Shown in pieces: positions 32,402 to 43,369 of a stretch of DNA of 64,000 nt. A program made the position numbers and the translations under genes. This DNA comes from Plazaster borealis (Eukaryota; Echinodermata; Asteroidea; Forcipulatida; Labidiasteridae). The DNA lies in NCBI GenBank assembly GCA_021014325.1, contig CM037476.1:20062827-20126826 (forward strand). The letters are read 5' to 3'. How positions within the stretch are numbered: the stretch's first letter is position 1; each line of letters begins with the position of its first letter. The notes under the pieces were generated by a model. The model was given only the letters and a program-made list of their open reading frames with translations, did not search any database and was not told the DNA's origin.

Positions 32402-32510
32402 GTGTAAGATTGAGGCACCAGCAGGATAGCGGGCAAAGCCACACAAGGATTCCAAAGAGAAATATCAACAGGTTTTTCTCTAGCAACATTCCCTCGCAGT
32501 GAGCCATCAT
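32402..32510 (-). CDS. F-type lectin, exon 1 (start codon and signal peptide)
   Basis: Two adjacent ATGs (32510 and 32507) open 36 codons plus one base. Residues ~13-27 (NLLIFLFGILVWLCP) form a strong hydrophobic core, followed by a small-residue and cysteine stretch (LSCWC) suited to signal-peptidase cleavage, so the product is expected to be secreted. The exon ends C/GTTAGT in phase 1, and the next exon starts in phase 1 with CA, making Pro at the join. The donor is non-ideal but the only one that fits. A degraded copy of this exon lies at 33502-33565. Confidence 0.7.
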
Positions 32511-33501
32511 GGCACTTCACTTCACCTTCACTGGTATCTGAGCTATCTCTTCACTAGACTGAGAAAGCAACGTGTTTCATGCAAGCTGCCAGGATGCTTC
32601 GACTCCGTCAACCAATGGAAGCTTGACTCATAGGTCACATGTTTACTGGTGTTGCTCGCCCCTTAAATGTAGGTCCATAGATAGGTAAGTACTTAAAAAG
32701 ATTAATGACCATAAAAACTGCAGCTGTTAATAGTATAAACTGTTTTGAGAAAGGATTCCCTTTGATAATTGTTCACCCGAAAAAAACCATTTTTTGAATC
32801 TGAGAAACGATTTATAGATGAATCGTTTATCAGATTTTTCAGTGCTGGTGTCCGTTCGCGAATGCTGCGGCCAGAGGTGCAGTTGGTACCCGCTACCCAC
32901 TCTCACCTCTCTAAACGTGGATAGATTCGACGTTCATGTGAAAATACAGTGACAGTTTTTTTGCTGTTTTCTCAGCAAGTAGACGCTGTATTCAGTTTGA
33001 ACTCTTACATGAGACTTTTATTGTATCCTTCTTTATAATTATGCCTAAATCAGCATGACGTTGACAACAATTTACATTCGTAAACGGGGAAGACCCTACC
33101 TTTAAAGGATCGAAACATTCAATAATATCAAGTAAAAATGCAACAGAATGTGAAGTCACTATAAGGTCTGTCCACATTTTTAATAGCAATATCTTATGAG
33201 GCCTGGGTGGAGTTTTGTTGATTGTTTTTCTTGCTTTTGAACAGAAACAAGTGATTATATGATTGTGCCATTTACTCTTTTTAGTTCCATCAAAGTTCTG
33301 AATTGATCACTCGGGGTATTTCGGTTTCCGTGTATTTAGATTTAATTATTTCAAAGTGTTACAAGATTAACAACACATCACGCCATTTAAACAATTTTCG
33401 TTTTCAAAATTGTCAGAGAAATTGATTCGAAAAATAAAATGCAAAGGTTGCTGAGTGAAAAATAACATTTTACAGAACTGTAAAATCACCTTTTGTGAAA
33501 T
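32511..33501. other. Upstream region of the lectin gene, no gene recognised
   Basis: Presumably contains the lectin promoter and 5' leader. No clear TATA box is placed with confidence. Around 32795-32840 an imperfect palindrome (CTGAGAAACGATTTATAGATGAATCGTTTATCAGA) is visible in two short arms. Otherwise AT-rich. Confidence 0.4.
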
Positions 33502-33565
33502 TAAGGCACCAGCAGGAAAGCGGGCAAAGCCATGGAAGGATTCCTGAGAAATATCGATAAGTTCG
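33502..33565 (-). pseudogene. Decayed copy of the lectin signal-peptide exon
   Basis: The minus strand matches exon 1 (32402-32475) over about 60 bp, sharing GATATTTCTC, GGAATCCTT, GGCTTTGCCCGCT and TCCTGCTGGTGCCT. A 2-bp gap after GATATTTCTC breaks the frame and the donor is lost. This is a remnant of a tandem duplication of the lectin 5' end, or of a neighbouring paralogue. Confidence 0.65.
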
Positions 33566-33829
33566 GGACTCGTAACACCACAAAATACTACCGGTATGTT
33601 GCTCCTTATACAGGCAACGTCCTCGAGAAAAACATGCTTTTTTTCTACTGTGTATAATTTTTCATTGCTGTGTGGTATACACAGCGAACGCTGTAATCTT
33701 CAATTAAAAATAGTGAGTTGAACAATAAAGGTACGTAGGCCTACAAAGAATCGAGTGTTAAAAATTGTTAATTTTGAAGTTAAAATTTATTTCTTAATTG
33801 GTGAGAATTATAGGATCAACTTTACATTG

Positions 33830-36800
33830 ATCTGCACTTGTGGTTGGATTAATCAGACAATGATCAGCACCGGGAGTTGAATCAATTTGATATTGACCAG
33901 CACTGGTGGTTGGATCAGACTGACATTGATCAGCACTACTGGTTGGATTAATCGATATTGATCAGTACTGCGGTTGACTGAATCAGACAATGATCAGCAC
34001 TGGTGGCTGGATCAATCTGATATTGATCAACACTGGTAGTTGGATCAATCTGACATTGCTTAGTACTGTGTTGGATTAATCTGATATTAATCAGCACTGG
34101 TGGTTGGATCAATCTGACATTGATCAGCACTGGTGGTTGGATCAATCTGACATTGATCAGCACTAGTGGCTGTGGATCAATCTGACATTGCTTAGTACTG
34201 TGTTGGATTAATCTGATATTGATCAGCACTGGTGGTTGGATCAATCTGAAATTGATCAGCACTGGTGGCTGGATCAATCTGATATTGATCAACACTGGTA
34301 GTTGGATCAATCTGACATTGCTTAGTACTGTGTTGGATTAATCTGATATTGATCAGCACTGGTGGCTGGATCAATCTGATATTGATCAACACTGGTAGTT
34401 GGATCAATCTGACACTGCTTAGTACTGTGTTGGATTAATCTGATATTAATCAGCACTGGTGGTTGGATCAATCTGACATTGATCAGCACTGGTGGTTGGA
34501 TCAATCTGACATTGATCAGCACTGGTGGCTGGATCAATCTGATATTGATCAACACTGGCAGTTGGATCAATCTGACATTGCTTAGTACTGTGTTGGATTA
34601 ATCTGATATTGATCAACACTGGTAGTTGGATCAATCTGACATTGCTTAGTACTGTGTTGGATTAATCTGATATTGATCATCACTGGTGGTTGGATCAATC
34701 TGACATTGATCAGCACTGGTGGTTTGATCAATCTGACATTGATCAGCACTGGTAGTTGGATCAATCTGAAATTGATCAGCACTGGTGGTTGGATCAATCT
34801 GATATTGATCAACACTGGTAGTTGGATCAATCTGACATTGCTTAGTACTGTGTTGGATTAATCTTATATTAATCATCACTGGTGGTTGGATCAATCTGAC
34901 ATTGATCAGCACTGGTGGTTGGATCAATCTGAAATTGATCAGCACTGGTGGCTGGATCAATCTGATATTGATCAACACTGGTAGTTGGATCAATCTGACA
35001 TTGCTTAGTACTGTGTTGGATTAATCTGATAATGATCAGCACTGGTGGTTGGATCAATCTGACAGGTGGCTGGATCAATCTGATATTGATCAACACTGGT
35101 AGTTGGATCAATCTGACATTGCTTAGTACTGTGTTGGATTAATCTTATATTAATCATCACTGGTGGTTGGATCAATCTGACATTGCTTAGTACTGTGTTG
35201 GATTAATCTGATATTAATCAGCACTGGTGGTTGGATCAATCTGACATTGATCAGCACTGGTGGTTGGATCAATCTGACATTGATCAGCACTGGTGGCTGG
35301 ATCAATCTGATATTGATCAACACTGGTAGTTGGATCAATCTGACATTGCTTAGTACTGTGTTGGATTAATCTGATATTAATCAGCACTGGTGGTTGGATC
35401 AATCTGACATTGATCAGCACTGGTGGTTGGATCAATCTGACATTGATCAGCACTGGTGGCTGGATCAATCTGATATTGGTCAACACTGGCAGTTGGATCA
35501 ATCTGACATTGCTTAGTACTGTGTTGGATTAATCTGATATTGATCAACACTGGTAGTTGGATCAATCTGACATTGCTTAGTACTGTGTTGGATTAATCTG
35601 ATATTGATCACGCTGGTGGTTGGATCAATCTGACATTGATCAGCACTGGTGGTTGGATCAATCTGACATTGATCAGCACTGGTGGCTGGATTAATCTGAT
35701 ATTGATCGACACTGGTAGTTGGATCAATCTGACATTGCTTAGTACTGTGTTGAGTTAATCTGATATTAATCGGCACTGGTGGTTGGATCAATCTGACATT
35801 GATCAGCACTGGTGGTTGGATCAATCTGACATTGCTTAGTACTGTGTTGGATTAATCTGATATTGATCAGAACTGGTGGTTGGATCAATCTGAAATTGAT
35901 CAGCACTGGTGGCTGGATCAATCTGATATTGATCAACACTGGTAGTTGGATCAATCTGACATTGCTTAGTACTGTGTTGGATTAATCTGATATTAATCAG
36001 CACTGGTGGTTGGATCAATCTGAAATAGATCAGCACTGGTGGTTGGATCAATCTGAAATTGATCAGCACGGGTGGCTTGATCAATCTGATATTGATCAAC
36101 ACCGGTAGTTGGAACATTGCTTCGTACTGTGTTGGATTAATCTGATATTGATCAGCACTGGTGGTTGGATCAATCTGAAATTGATCAGCACTGGTGGCTG
36201 GATCAATCTGATATTGATCAACACTGGTAGTTGGATCAATCTGACATTGCTTAGTACTGTGTTGGATTAATCTGATATTGATCAGCACTGGTGGCTGGAT
36301 CAATCTGATATTGATCAACACTGGTAGTTGGATCAATCTGACATTGCTTAGTACTGTGTTGGATTAATCTGATATTAATCAGCACTGGTGGTTGGATCAA
36401 TCTGAAATTGATCAGCACTGGTTGTTGGATCAATCTGAAATTGATCAGCACGGGTGGCTGGATCAATCTGATATTGATCAACACTGGTAGTTGGATTAAT
36501 CTGACATTGCTTAGTACTGTGTTGGATTAATCTGATATTGATCAGCACTGGTGGTTGGATCAATCTGAAATTGATCAGCACTGGTGGCTGGATCAATCTG
36601 ATATTGATCAACACTGGTAGTTGGATCAATCTGACATTGCTTAGTACTGTGTTGGATTAATCTGATATTGATCAGCACTGGTGGCTGGATCAATCTGATA
36701 TTGATCAACACTGGTAGTTGGATCAATCTGACATTGCTTAGTACTGTGTTGGATTAATCTGATATTGATCAGCACTGGTGGTTGGATCAATCTGACATTG

Positions 36801-37052
36801 GTCAGCACTGGTGGTTGGATCAATCTGACATTGATCGGCACTGGTGGCTGGATCAATCTGATATTGATAAACACTGGTAGTTGGATCAATCTGACATTGC
36901 TTAGTACTGTGTTGGATTAATCTGATATTAATCAGCACTGGTGGTTGGATCAATCTGACATTGATCAGCACTGGTGGTTGGATCAATCTGACATTGATCA
37001 GCACTGGTGGCTGGATCAATCTGATATTGATCAACACCGGTAGTTGGATCAT
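33830..37052. repeat. 3.2 kb minisatellite of a ~32-bp unit with higher-order pattern
   Basis: The unit is TGGATCAATCTGACATTGAT followed by CAGCACTGGTGGT (about 32 bp), repeated roughly 100 times with ordered variants. GGTAGTTGGATCAATCTGAC plus ATTGCTTAGTACTGTGTTGG marks recurring higher-order blocks of about 100-165 bp. As 32 is not a multiple of 3, the many minus-strand ORFs (PVLINIRLIQ, QIDPTTSADQ patterns) are frame-cycling artefacts, not proteins. Every unit carries TGATCA or TTGATCAA-like palindromes. Confidence 0.95.
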
Positions 37053-37449
37053 TGAAAATTAGAAAACTTCAAATGGGTTTTGACATAATTATAAGCGTTA
37101 TAAACCCATCGCTAAAAACAATATGCAAGAATATGATCTTCAGGTTTTTAAATTTTTGTTGGTATTTTTAAGAATTCTTGCTGTGTATTTGACCGGAGTA
37201 TTAATGTTGGTGGGTACCGTATATTAGTCGGTTTGCTTGCTGGCATAGGCCCGATCCTGATTTGTACCCTTGGCAACTTGGCTGTAAATCGTTAAGTGTT
37301 TCCAACCGTTCAAGTATCTATGGCAACAATAATACGTAATGGTTTCGGTAACACATCGTTGATACAGTAATCTTGATCGTCCTCGGGAACACGGTTATGC
37401 ACAATACAGGATGGAATAGGGATTTGTGCCAATGAGAACCTGACTACAA
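37053..37449. other. Spacer, nothing recognised
   Basis: Non-repetitive sequence between the minisatellite and the palindromic element. Confidence 0.6.
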
Positions 37450-39150
37450 ATTAACCTTCCCTATAGACCTTTCTTTTATTGATAAACAAACCGCGCTGGT
37501 TGGCATGGACGGCCGAATGTTAGCAAAACATTCAACCGTGTTAACATATGTTGTGTCCAAATTCAACATTTCTGTTAACTTTCAATCAACCAAAAATACA
37601 TACCATGACTGGTTGCTTTGTTTTCAACAAATTCAACATTATTTTTGAATATTTGTGTAACATTATTACAAACTGTGGCTATCCTCTTATGCTTTGCATT
37701 TATGGCTTTCCATAGTTTTCCAACCTCGGTTGGCAAAAACTCGGGCTGTGACGTGTCAAAAGAAAGGTCTATACACCAATCCGGGCGCGCAAGTGCTAGG
37801 CGCCGCGCGCGCCATGCTGCGGTGTACATGTGCCTATTTTTGTGCACAAAGACACGAGAAAATCGTTTCTCTTTTCTCTTTTCATGGGAATTGAATGTCT
37901 TCCTCGACAATCTATGCAATTTCCCTGACATGGCTGCATGATATAACGATGTACTACATTCTTGATACATTTTTAAAATTAAGCAGAAATTAAAATACTG
38001 AAATTCTGACAAAATACTTTGCCGATGCAACGCATTAAACTATGCGACTATGCAGTTTCCGCGTCTATGACCCTTAAACTCACCTAAGACATGCACCGTT
38101 TTCAGGATGATTCGGTTTCTATTTATTTGCAAGTATTTGTGGTCAGTGATCTGCATTGGTATATCATGATGTCCTATCAAGGAAATTGTGTAAGTCGTTG
38201 AGGAAAAACATATAATTTCCATAGAGAGTGAAAAGGTTTTCCATAGAGAGTGAAAACGATTTCCTCATGTCTTTGTGCATAATCTGGGCACTGACGACAC
38301 CGCAGCAGTGGCGCGCGGTGCCCAACACTTGCGCGCCCGGATTGGTGTATACATTAGGGAGGTTTAGCTGCACGTTACGCGAGCAAAAACGTGAACGTGA
38401 ACGTCAGAAAATTGTGTCGTTTCTAGGTTACGTCACCACTTTGGGCTTATTTCATGCTCACGTATGACGTCTGCACGTACGTACCTGACGTGAGAAATGG
38501 TAACTTCACGTATGCTTTAAAACGTGAGATTTTTACAACAACATTTTCTGACGTTCACGTTCACGTTTTTGCTCGCGTAACGTGCAGCTAAACCTCCCTA
38601 TTATTGCACAACACGCGCAGCGTACTCACATGCACCTATCCTGAGTGTTATTTTGGGTGTCAAAATCGTGTACAAACATGCACAAAAGAGAGTTTTGACA
38701 CCCAAAATGACGCGCATTGTTCGGAGGCGCGTTCCGGGTCTATAGAAATCAATAGATCCCCTTGCATAACGCGAAACGCTACAGGTTACTGAGGTCACGC
38801 GCACGTTTTTACGCACAGAAAACAGCTATCGTCCAATGATCTGTCTCCTTTGAGAGTGTGACGTCATATGCAATGGGTCTATAAAATATATGATAATTAC
38901 ATTCACGCGCGTAGTACAGACACAACTTCGTTCCCAGTGGTGATCGATCTCGCCGCACCATTTTTCCCCCAGCATGCCTTAGTGTCGAGAGGTATCGATG
39001 CGGCGCGCTGCCCATGGTATAGCGATGCTGTCAACAGCTATCATTGGCTAAGAGTCGTGCGCAGCGCGTACACGCATGCACGTTTTCATTGTTTGTCATC
39101 AAAGATGGCGGTCATGTCACTGACGTCATGTGCAATCCATCGAGTGCTTC
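37450..39150. mobile_element. GC-rich palindromic element, copy 2, with a nested MITE
   Basis: The left arm near 37770-37860 (CCAATCCGGGCGCGCAAGTG, GCTGCGGTGTACATGTGCCT, TTTGTGCACAAAGACACGAG) is mirrored at 38262-38350. Outer modules shared with copy 1 (19616-20790), in reverse, include TTGCATAACGCGAAACGCTAC, AACAGCTATCGTCCAATGAT and AAGATGGCGG. A 242-bp MITE (38357-38598) splits the right part. The ORFs at 37575-38816 follow the arms and are not genes. Confidence 0.65.
38357..38598. mobile_element. 242-bp MITE with ~50-bp terminal inverted repeats and TA target duplication
   Basis: GGGAGGTTTAGCTGCACGTT at the left is mirrored by AACGTGCAGCTAAACCTCCC at the right, and the match continues for about 50 bp (ACGCGAGCAAAAACGTGAAC and on). 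TA at 38355-38356 and 38599-38600 fits a Tc1/mariner-type target duplication. The near-perfect ends indicate a young insertion. Confidence 0.9.
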
Positions 39151-40250
39151 GCGAACGCCATTAGAGTTGTGCGCTATAGGCAGGCAAACAAACACGAAAA
39201 CGGGTCGTTAAAATCCATAAATGGTTCATAACGTAGTTACATCTCTTGAAAATTCATCTTTTAAAAATTATACAACCTTCGTTTTCTTTTGAAGTAATGG
39301 AAATTAGTTTTTGTAATGTTATCAACATAGATTAATTTTTATGCTTCAGATTATTTCTTTTAAAAATAATTCAATTGTCATTTTTCAATAGTTTTTAGAG
39401 TCCGCCATTTTGAAACCAAGCCTAACCGAGCCCCTTATAAAAAGGCGCAATGTTCCCTACTTTTGATAAAAAAATAATAACAATTATGAAAAAATTAAGT
39501 GCGCCCCCCCGCTTGAAAAAAAAACCCGGATCCACGTCTGCCAACGGTTGGTTGGACCATAGAGCAAGGACCAGACCTTGCTCTCTGGTTGGACGTTGAT
39601 TTTAGTCTCAGTTTTTAAAAGACTTCACATGAAAAGGGGTGGATTTTGAGGGAAAAAACGTTTTTGCATCTTTAAAGAAGCAACCCCAGTAATCGTGTCT
39701 CCTATTTTGTGCCTTCGAGTGTCCTGCACGTATAAGTTGACAGACTAGCCAAAGCATCATTTCAGCTTGCATGAAACACATCGTGTTCTCAATCTTCCCT
39801 TGAAATAGATAGTAATTAATAGCACATCGCGCATGCGCACTAATTCTAGCGGGGGGTGATTTCACAAAGAGCTAAAGATTAGTCTCAAGATAGGTTGTCA
39901 ATATCACCATGGTGATTTGTATTGTGACATGACGCTTAGAAAATATGATTGTTACACAGTTAAGGTAAATCTTAACTCGTTGTGAAATCGGCCCCTGTAA
40001 AGCGCTGTGGTACACAGTGAGCGCTCTAAAAATACCCGTTAAAATTTTTTGTAATATTAGTTGGTCGTGCAAAAATTGTGCACGAACACCTCTTGTTATT
40101 GTTAGGTGTTCGGCTACAAAAAATGACCATTTTTCTATTTGCTGTGTTTCATTGCATTTAAAAGCTATGGTGTTCATAATTAGGCTTCTGATAGACCAGC
40201 ATTTGAAAACTTAACGTCAAAATCGACTGACCTTTACTTTCGGTCATACC
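39151..40250. other. Intergenic, one MITE, otherwise nothing recognised
   Basis: Apart from the element at 39851-39995, this is AT-rich, with a short inverted repeat near 39554-39590 (GGACCATAGAGCAAGGACC / ACCTTGCTCTCTGGTT). Confidence 0.5.
39851..39995. mobile_element. GATTTCACAAAGAG-family MITE
   Basis: GTGATTTCACAAAGAGCTAA at the left is mirrored by TTAACTCGTTGTGAAATCGG at the right. Relatives are at about 48195-48330 and 61681-61828. The shared core is TTTGTATTGTGACAT. Confidence 0.7.
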
Positions 40251-41290
40251 GGAATGTCAAAATTTGCCCATTGTTTTTTTTTCTTCAAAATATTATTTTC
40301 CGGGATTATCTACAGACTCATGATTGAAATTGAATTGAACATTGAAACACATCAGTCAATTGAAACTCAATATCAAGACCACACAAACTTGATGATGTCA
40401 TCACGACGTCATCAGGTATCAAATTACAACAAATAAAAGTTTAATAACTCACGAAAAATGTTGGATCTTTACCATCTGTACATCAACAGAAAGTTCTTTT
40501 AATTAAAGTTAAACAAAAAGCGCTACACAGAGCCTGACCCCATTTGACCTCGACTTCTGGTTCAAACCGGAAGTTGACATTTTCAAAAATTCATATCTCA
40601 AGAACTCCTCATGATTTTTGCATCAGGTTATAGATCTGTGAGCCTGCTCAAACTTTTGTTCAGAGTTGACAACATTTTGACCTTTACATCTGGTCAAAAC
40701 CGGACGTTAAAACCCAAATTGATGACGCACGATGGTGTAATAACACATGCACACGTTCATTGTACATGTAGTTTAGTGTACATGTATACAGCGTACATGT
40801 AGAACATCGCTGTTAAATTGTATATTGACCACCCAAAGATAATCCATCGACTCTTTGACAAATTCATAACTCGTGAACACCAGTGGATTTCTACACTATA
40901 TACCGGTACATCATCTGAAAGGTCTATAAAATTCAAACAAACTCTACACACTGTGTGACCCTGTTTGACCTCGACTTCTGGTTAAAACCGGAAGTTGAAA
41001 TTTAATTTTTGAACAATTAATAACTCCTTAACCACACATTGGATTGTTATAATACATCATCAACAGAAAGTTCTTTCAAGACTTTCCAAACGCTACACAA
41101 AGTGTGACCTCATTTGACTTTGACTTCCGGTTCAAATTGGAAGTTGAAGTTTAATAGTTGAAAACATAATAACCCCTGAACCAGACATTGAATTTTTACA
41201 ATCTATACATCATTGGTATGGTCTCAAAAAGAAATTAAAACGTGACCCCATTTGACATTGGCTTCTGGTTAAAACCGGAAGTTGAAGTCC
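40250..41290. repeat. Diverged tandem repeat of ~140-160 bp
   Basis: The motif GACCTCGACTTCTGGTT(C/A)AAACCGGAAGTTGA recurs near 40548, 40970, 41117 and 41262, with a weaker copy near 40680. Between copies come AATAACTCCTGAACCACACA-like and TACATCATCAACAGAAAG segments. The units are old and diverged. Confidence 0.75.
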
Positions 41291-41370
41291 CTCTCACTTC
41301 TACCCTCCCCATCTCTCTATCTCTTTCTGTTCTTTCTTCTTCGTCTTCTTCTTCTTCTTCTTCTTCTTTT
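41288..41370. repeat. Pyrimidine tract with (TTC)n microsatellite
   Basis: CTCTCTATCTC-type sequence followed by about ten TTC units. Confidence 0.9.
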
Positions 41371-41954
41371 AAAATATTTTTAAACAGGTATTTGGCGGAG
41401 AACACAAAATTTGTTTACAATCAGGCAAAACTTGTTTACAAACACGCAAAATTTGTTAACAAACAATATGCAATAGACCTACATTATGTCATCGGGCGTT
41501 TTAAGCATGATTTACCCTATTCGATTTTCGACAAAAAGAAGAACCCTTTTCATTATAGTTTACACTATAACAATAATTTTTTAAATAATAAAACGGAATC
41601 ACTATCTAATGTCATGGCATTTTCAAAGTGGTGTGGAAATTGTGTCCAATTGAAGAGGATGTCAGTTAATTTACTCTTCAAAATATTGTTTAGCTCCTTT
41701 ATAGCATCGATATTATCCGTGGCACGGTTTTTTGTCATCAAGGACGTTTGCTACGCTAAATCCCATTTTCTTTTATTCTGCAAAGTCCTCGCCATCTCCA
41801 TGGCGTGAGCTATCACTTTGTATGACGACAAACTATAGACCTACCTACGTGGTTCTTGGTGGATGAGTGCGACTCCTTCGCGAATAAAGCACCACGTCCC
41901 AATAATAATGTAGCGCCCTCTGTTGATGTCCTGATAAACTAACTTCAAAGACTA
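41371..41954. other. Intergenic, nothing recognised
   Basis: AT-rich. A 188-codon plus-strand ORF crosses here but starts inside the tandem repeat and runs through the TTC tract. It has no recognisable domain. Confidence 0.5.
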
Positions 41955-42135
41955 TAAAGTAACACGCAAAAAATAGTTAATGGCCTGACGTTTCGACCCT
42001 AGCAGAGTTTTTTGAAGGCTAGATGACGACACAGCACAACACACATTAACAGGTAGGCCTATACAAGTGAAGCGTTCAAGTGGAAATACATAAATAGAGA
42101 GAGAGGGAGAGAGGGGGAGGCAGAAAGCACGCAGA
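41955..42135 (-). mobile_element. Dispersed repeat with GGCCTGACGTTTCGACCCT core
   Basis: Contains TTAATGGCCTGACGTTTCGA and a long AG-rich tail (gagagagggaga). The same sequence, reversed, occurs at 62395-62575 inside afadin. The strand label is relative to that copy. SINE-like size; no tRNA boxes seen. Confidence 0.65.
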
Positions 42136-43264
42136 AAAGGGGGAGGGGTAAACAATTAATAAGGAGACAAATTAATAGGGGGATTGGAGGGAAGGGGCTG
42201 GTTTCAACAAAAGAAGTTGGAATCACAATTAAAGGACAAAATCAAAGGTGGGATGAGGGAAAAAAGTAATTAATAACTGTTTTTAGAGTCTCGTACCCAA
42301 TAATCCGGCTTTTCAGCGCTCTTTTTAGCTCACGGTATGAGCCGCAATTTATTAATAGAATAAAATGAAAAGGTGATCTGACTTGGATCTAAAAACAAAC
42401 ACAGCGAGTAGAATAGTTCATACTATTCTGGAAAAAATCTCAATGTCACCGTTTCAAATGGGGGGGGGGGGGCACATCAGGGCACGGAGATCAATTGGGG
42501 CGGGGCGCGTGGAAGCTCCTCCCTCCTCCCCTCTAACCCCCCCCTCCCCCCTCTCTTCACACGGTTTTTGTTATCATTCTATAGCTCCCATTCACAGCAC
42601 GCTTTCTCAAACCACGCTCAAACTCAGAACATGGCTCACGTGGGTACTTCGTCATGCCCAGCAACTCGGGGCCACGCCCTCCCCGGTCCATATCACGCAA
42701 TGTTGCAAATGTTTCAGACGGAGCTGAGTGGGGTTGGTGCTGTTTATTTTTTAAATTATTGTAAACTGATCTAGGAAGGTGTTAAAATACAGATATGACA
42801 AGCGGACCCATAGTAGAACTCATCGTGTATGTCAATATGTTTCTCAGTCCAATGACATGGGTGGCCATGAGATTCGACGCGTCACCCACTGTGGAATTTT
42901 TGTGATTCAGTCACAAGTGTTTAGTGATGCTTGGCGTACCCATATACAACCCTCACACCTATGGTCACACACCCAACCGCTACCGTGTCGGAAAGCAGTA
43001 TGATAATAACGGCAAAAATCCGGGTTCACGGCACGGTACCAGACTACAAAACAATGCATTCCATTCAAATGATTGTTTAACGCATGCGTAGTTAACACAG
43101 GTTTGAACTCTGGCTATTCCTCCGTATGTTTTTTAACACTACGTATTTCACACAAGTGTTGCATAGAAATTGACTAATTTAATACATTTCAGTCTCCGAC
43201 ATCTGGCCAGATGGACATTTAGTACCCGTATTGGAACACATAGAAGCTCTCAAACAACACCAAG
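42136..43264 (+). other. Region upstream of the afadin start codon
   Basis: Expected to hold the afadin promoter and 5' leader. Visible are a G12 run near 42460, a GC box (GGGGCGGGGC at 42497-42506) and a C-rich pyrimidine stretch to 42560. A tttcag at about 43185-43191 could be the acceptor of the coding exon's 5' end. No TATA box assigned. Confidence 0.4.
42497..42506 (+). promoter_or_regulatory. GC box (Sp1-like)
   Basis: GGGGCGGGGC, about 760 bp upstream of the afadin ATG, in an otherwise AT-rich region. A candidate promoter element only. Confidence 0.3.
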
Positions 43265-43369
43265 ATGTTTCAACGGGGTCAACAGAACGAAAGGCTCCGT
43301 TTAAAACGAGTCATCGAATTATGGAACGCCAGTCGCTTGGATCTGTTCGAGATCACCGAACCTGATGAG
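43265..43369 (+). CDS. AFDN: Afadin, coding exon 1
   Basis: ATG at 43265 follows an in-frame TAG eight codons upstream, fixing the start. The 35 codons end at GAG/GTAAAT (GT at 43370), phase 0. The peptide carries the L-K-R-V-I-E-L-W-N-A-S-R-L-D-L-F-E-I block, which matches the conserved N-terminus of afadin/canoe (W-N-A-x-R-L-D-L-F-E-I). Afadin is an actin-binding scaffold of adherens junctions that binds nectins and Ras/Rap GTPases. The following intron is 5.1 kb. Confidence 0.9.

Larger units (their letters stand above)
9131..32510 (-). other. F-type (fucose-binding) lectin gene, four exons, complete
   Basis: Gene-level entry. Exons at 32402-32510, 32133-32255, 10009-10098 and 9131-9444 join with every intron in phase 1 and no frameshift or stop, giving about 211 residues: a signal peptide followed by one F-type lectin domain. 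F-type lectins are secreted calcium-binding proteins that recognise fucose and act in invertebrate and fish innate immunity. The motif H-x26-R-x-D-x4-R, with adjacent cysteines after the R-G-D, is complete across the exon 2/3/4 joins. Intron 2 is ~22 kb and carries the giant satellite element. Symmetric phase-1 exons fit the exon-shuffling pattern of extracellular domains. Joins across 22 kb are inferred from phase and homology; a transcript would prove them. Confidence 0.8.

Noticed and set aside
33948..37052. Many overlapping minus-strand ORFs with PVLINIRLIQ / QIDPTTSADQ repeats
   Set aside because: They come from a ~32-bp minisatellite. The unit length is not a multiple of three, so all frames stay open in turn; no start context or homology.
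37575..38816. 151-residue minus-strand ORF and overlapping ORFs at 37618-38816
   Set aside because: They follow the arms of a palindromic repeat that also occurs at 19616-20790, where the reading frames are not conserved.
41242..41808. 188-residue plus-strand ORF
   Set aside because: Begins in a tandem repeat, passes through a (TTC)n tract (poly-Ser) and continues in AT-rich DNA with no recognisable domain or conserved neighbour.
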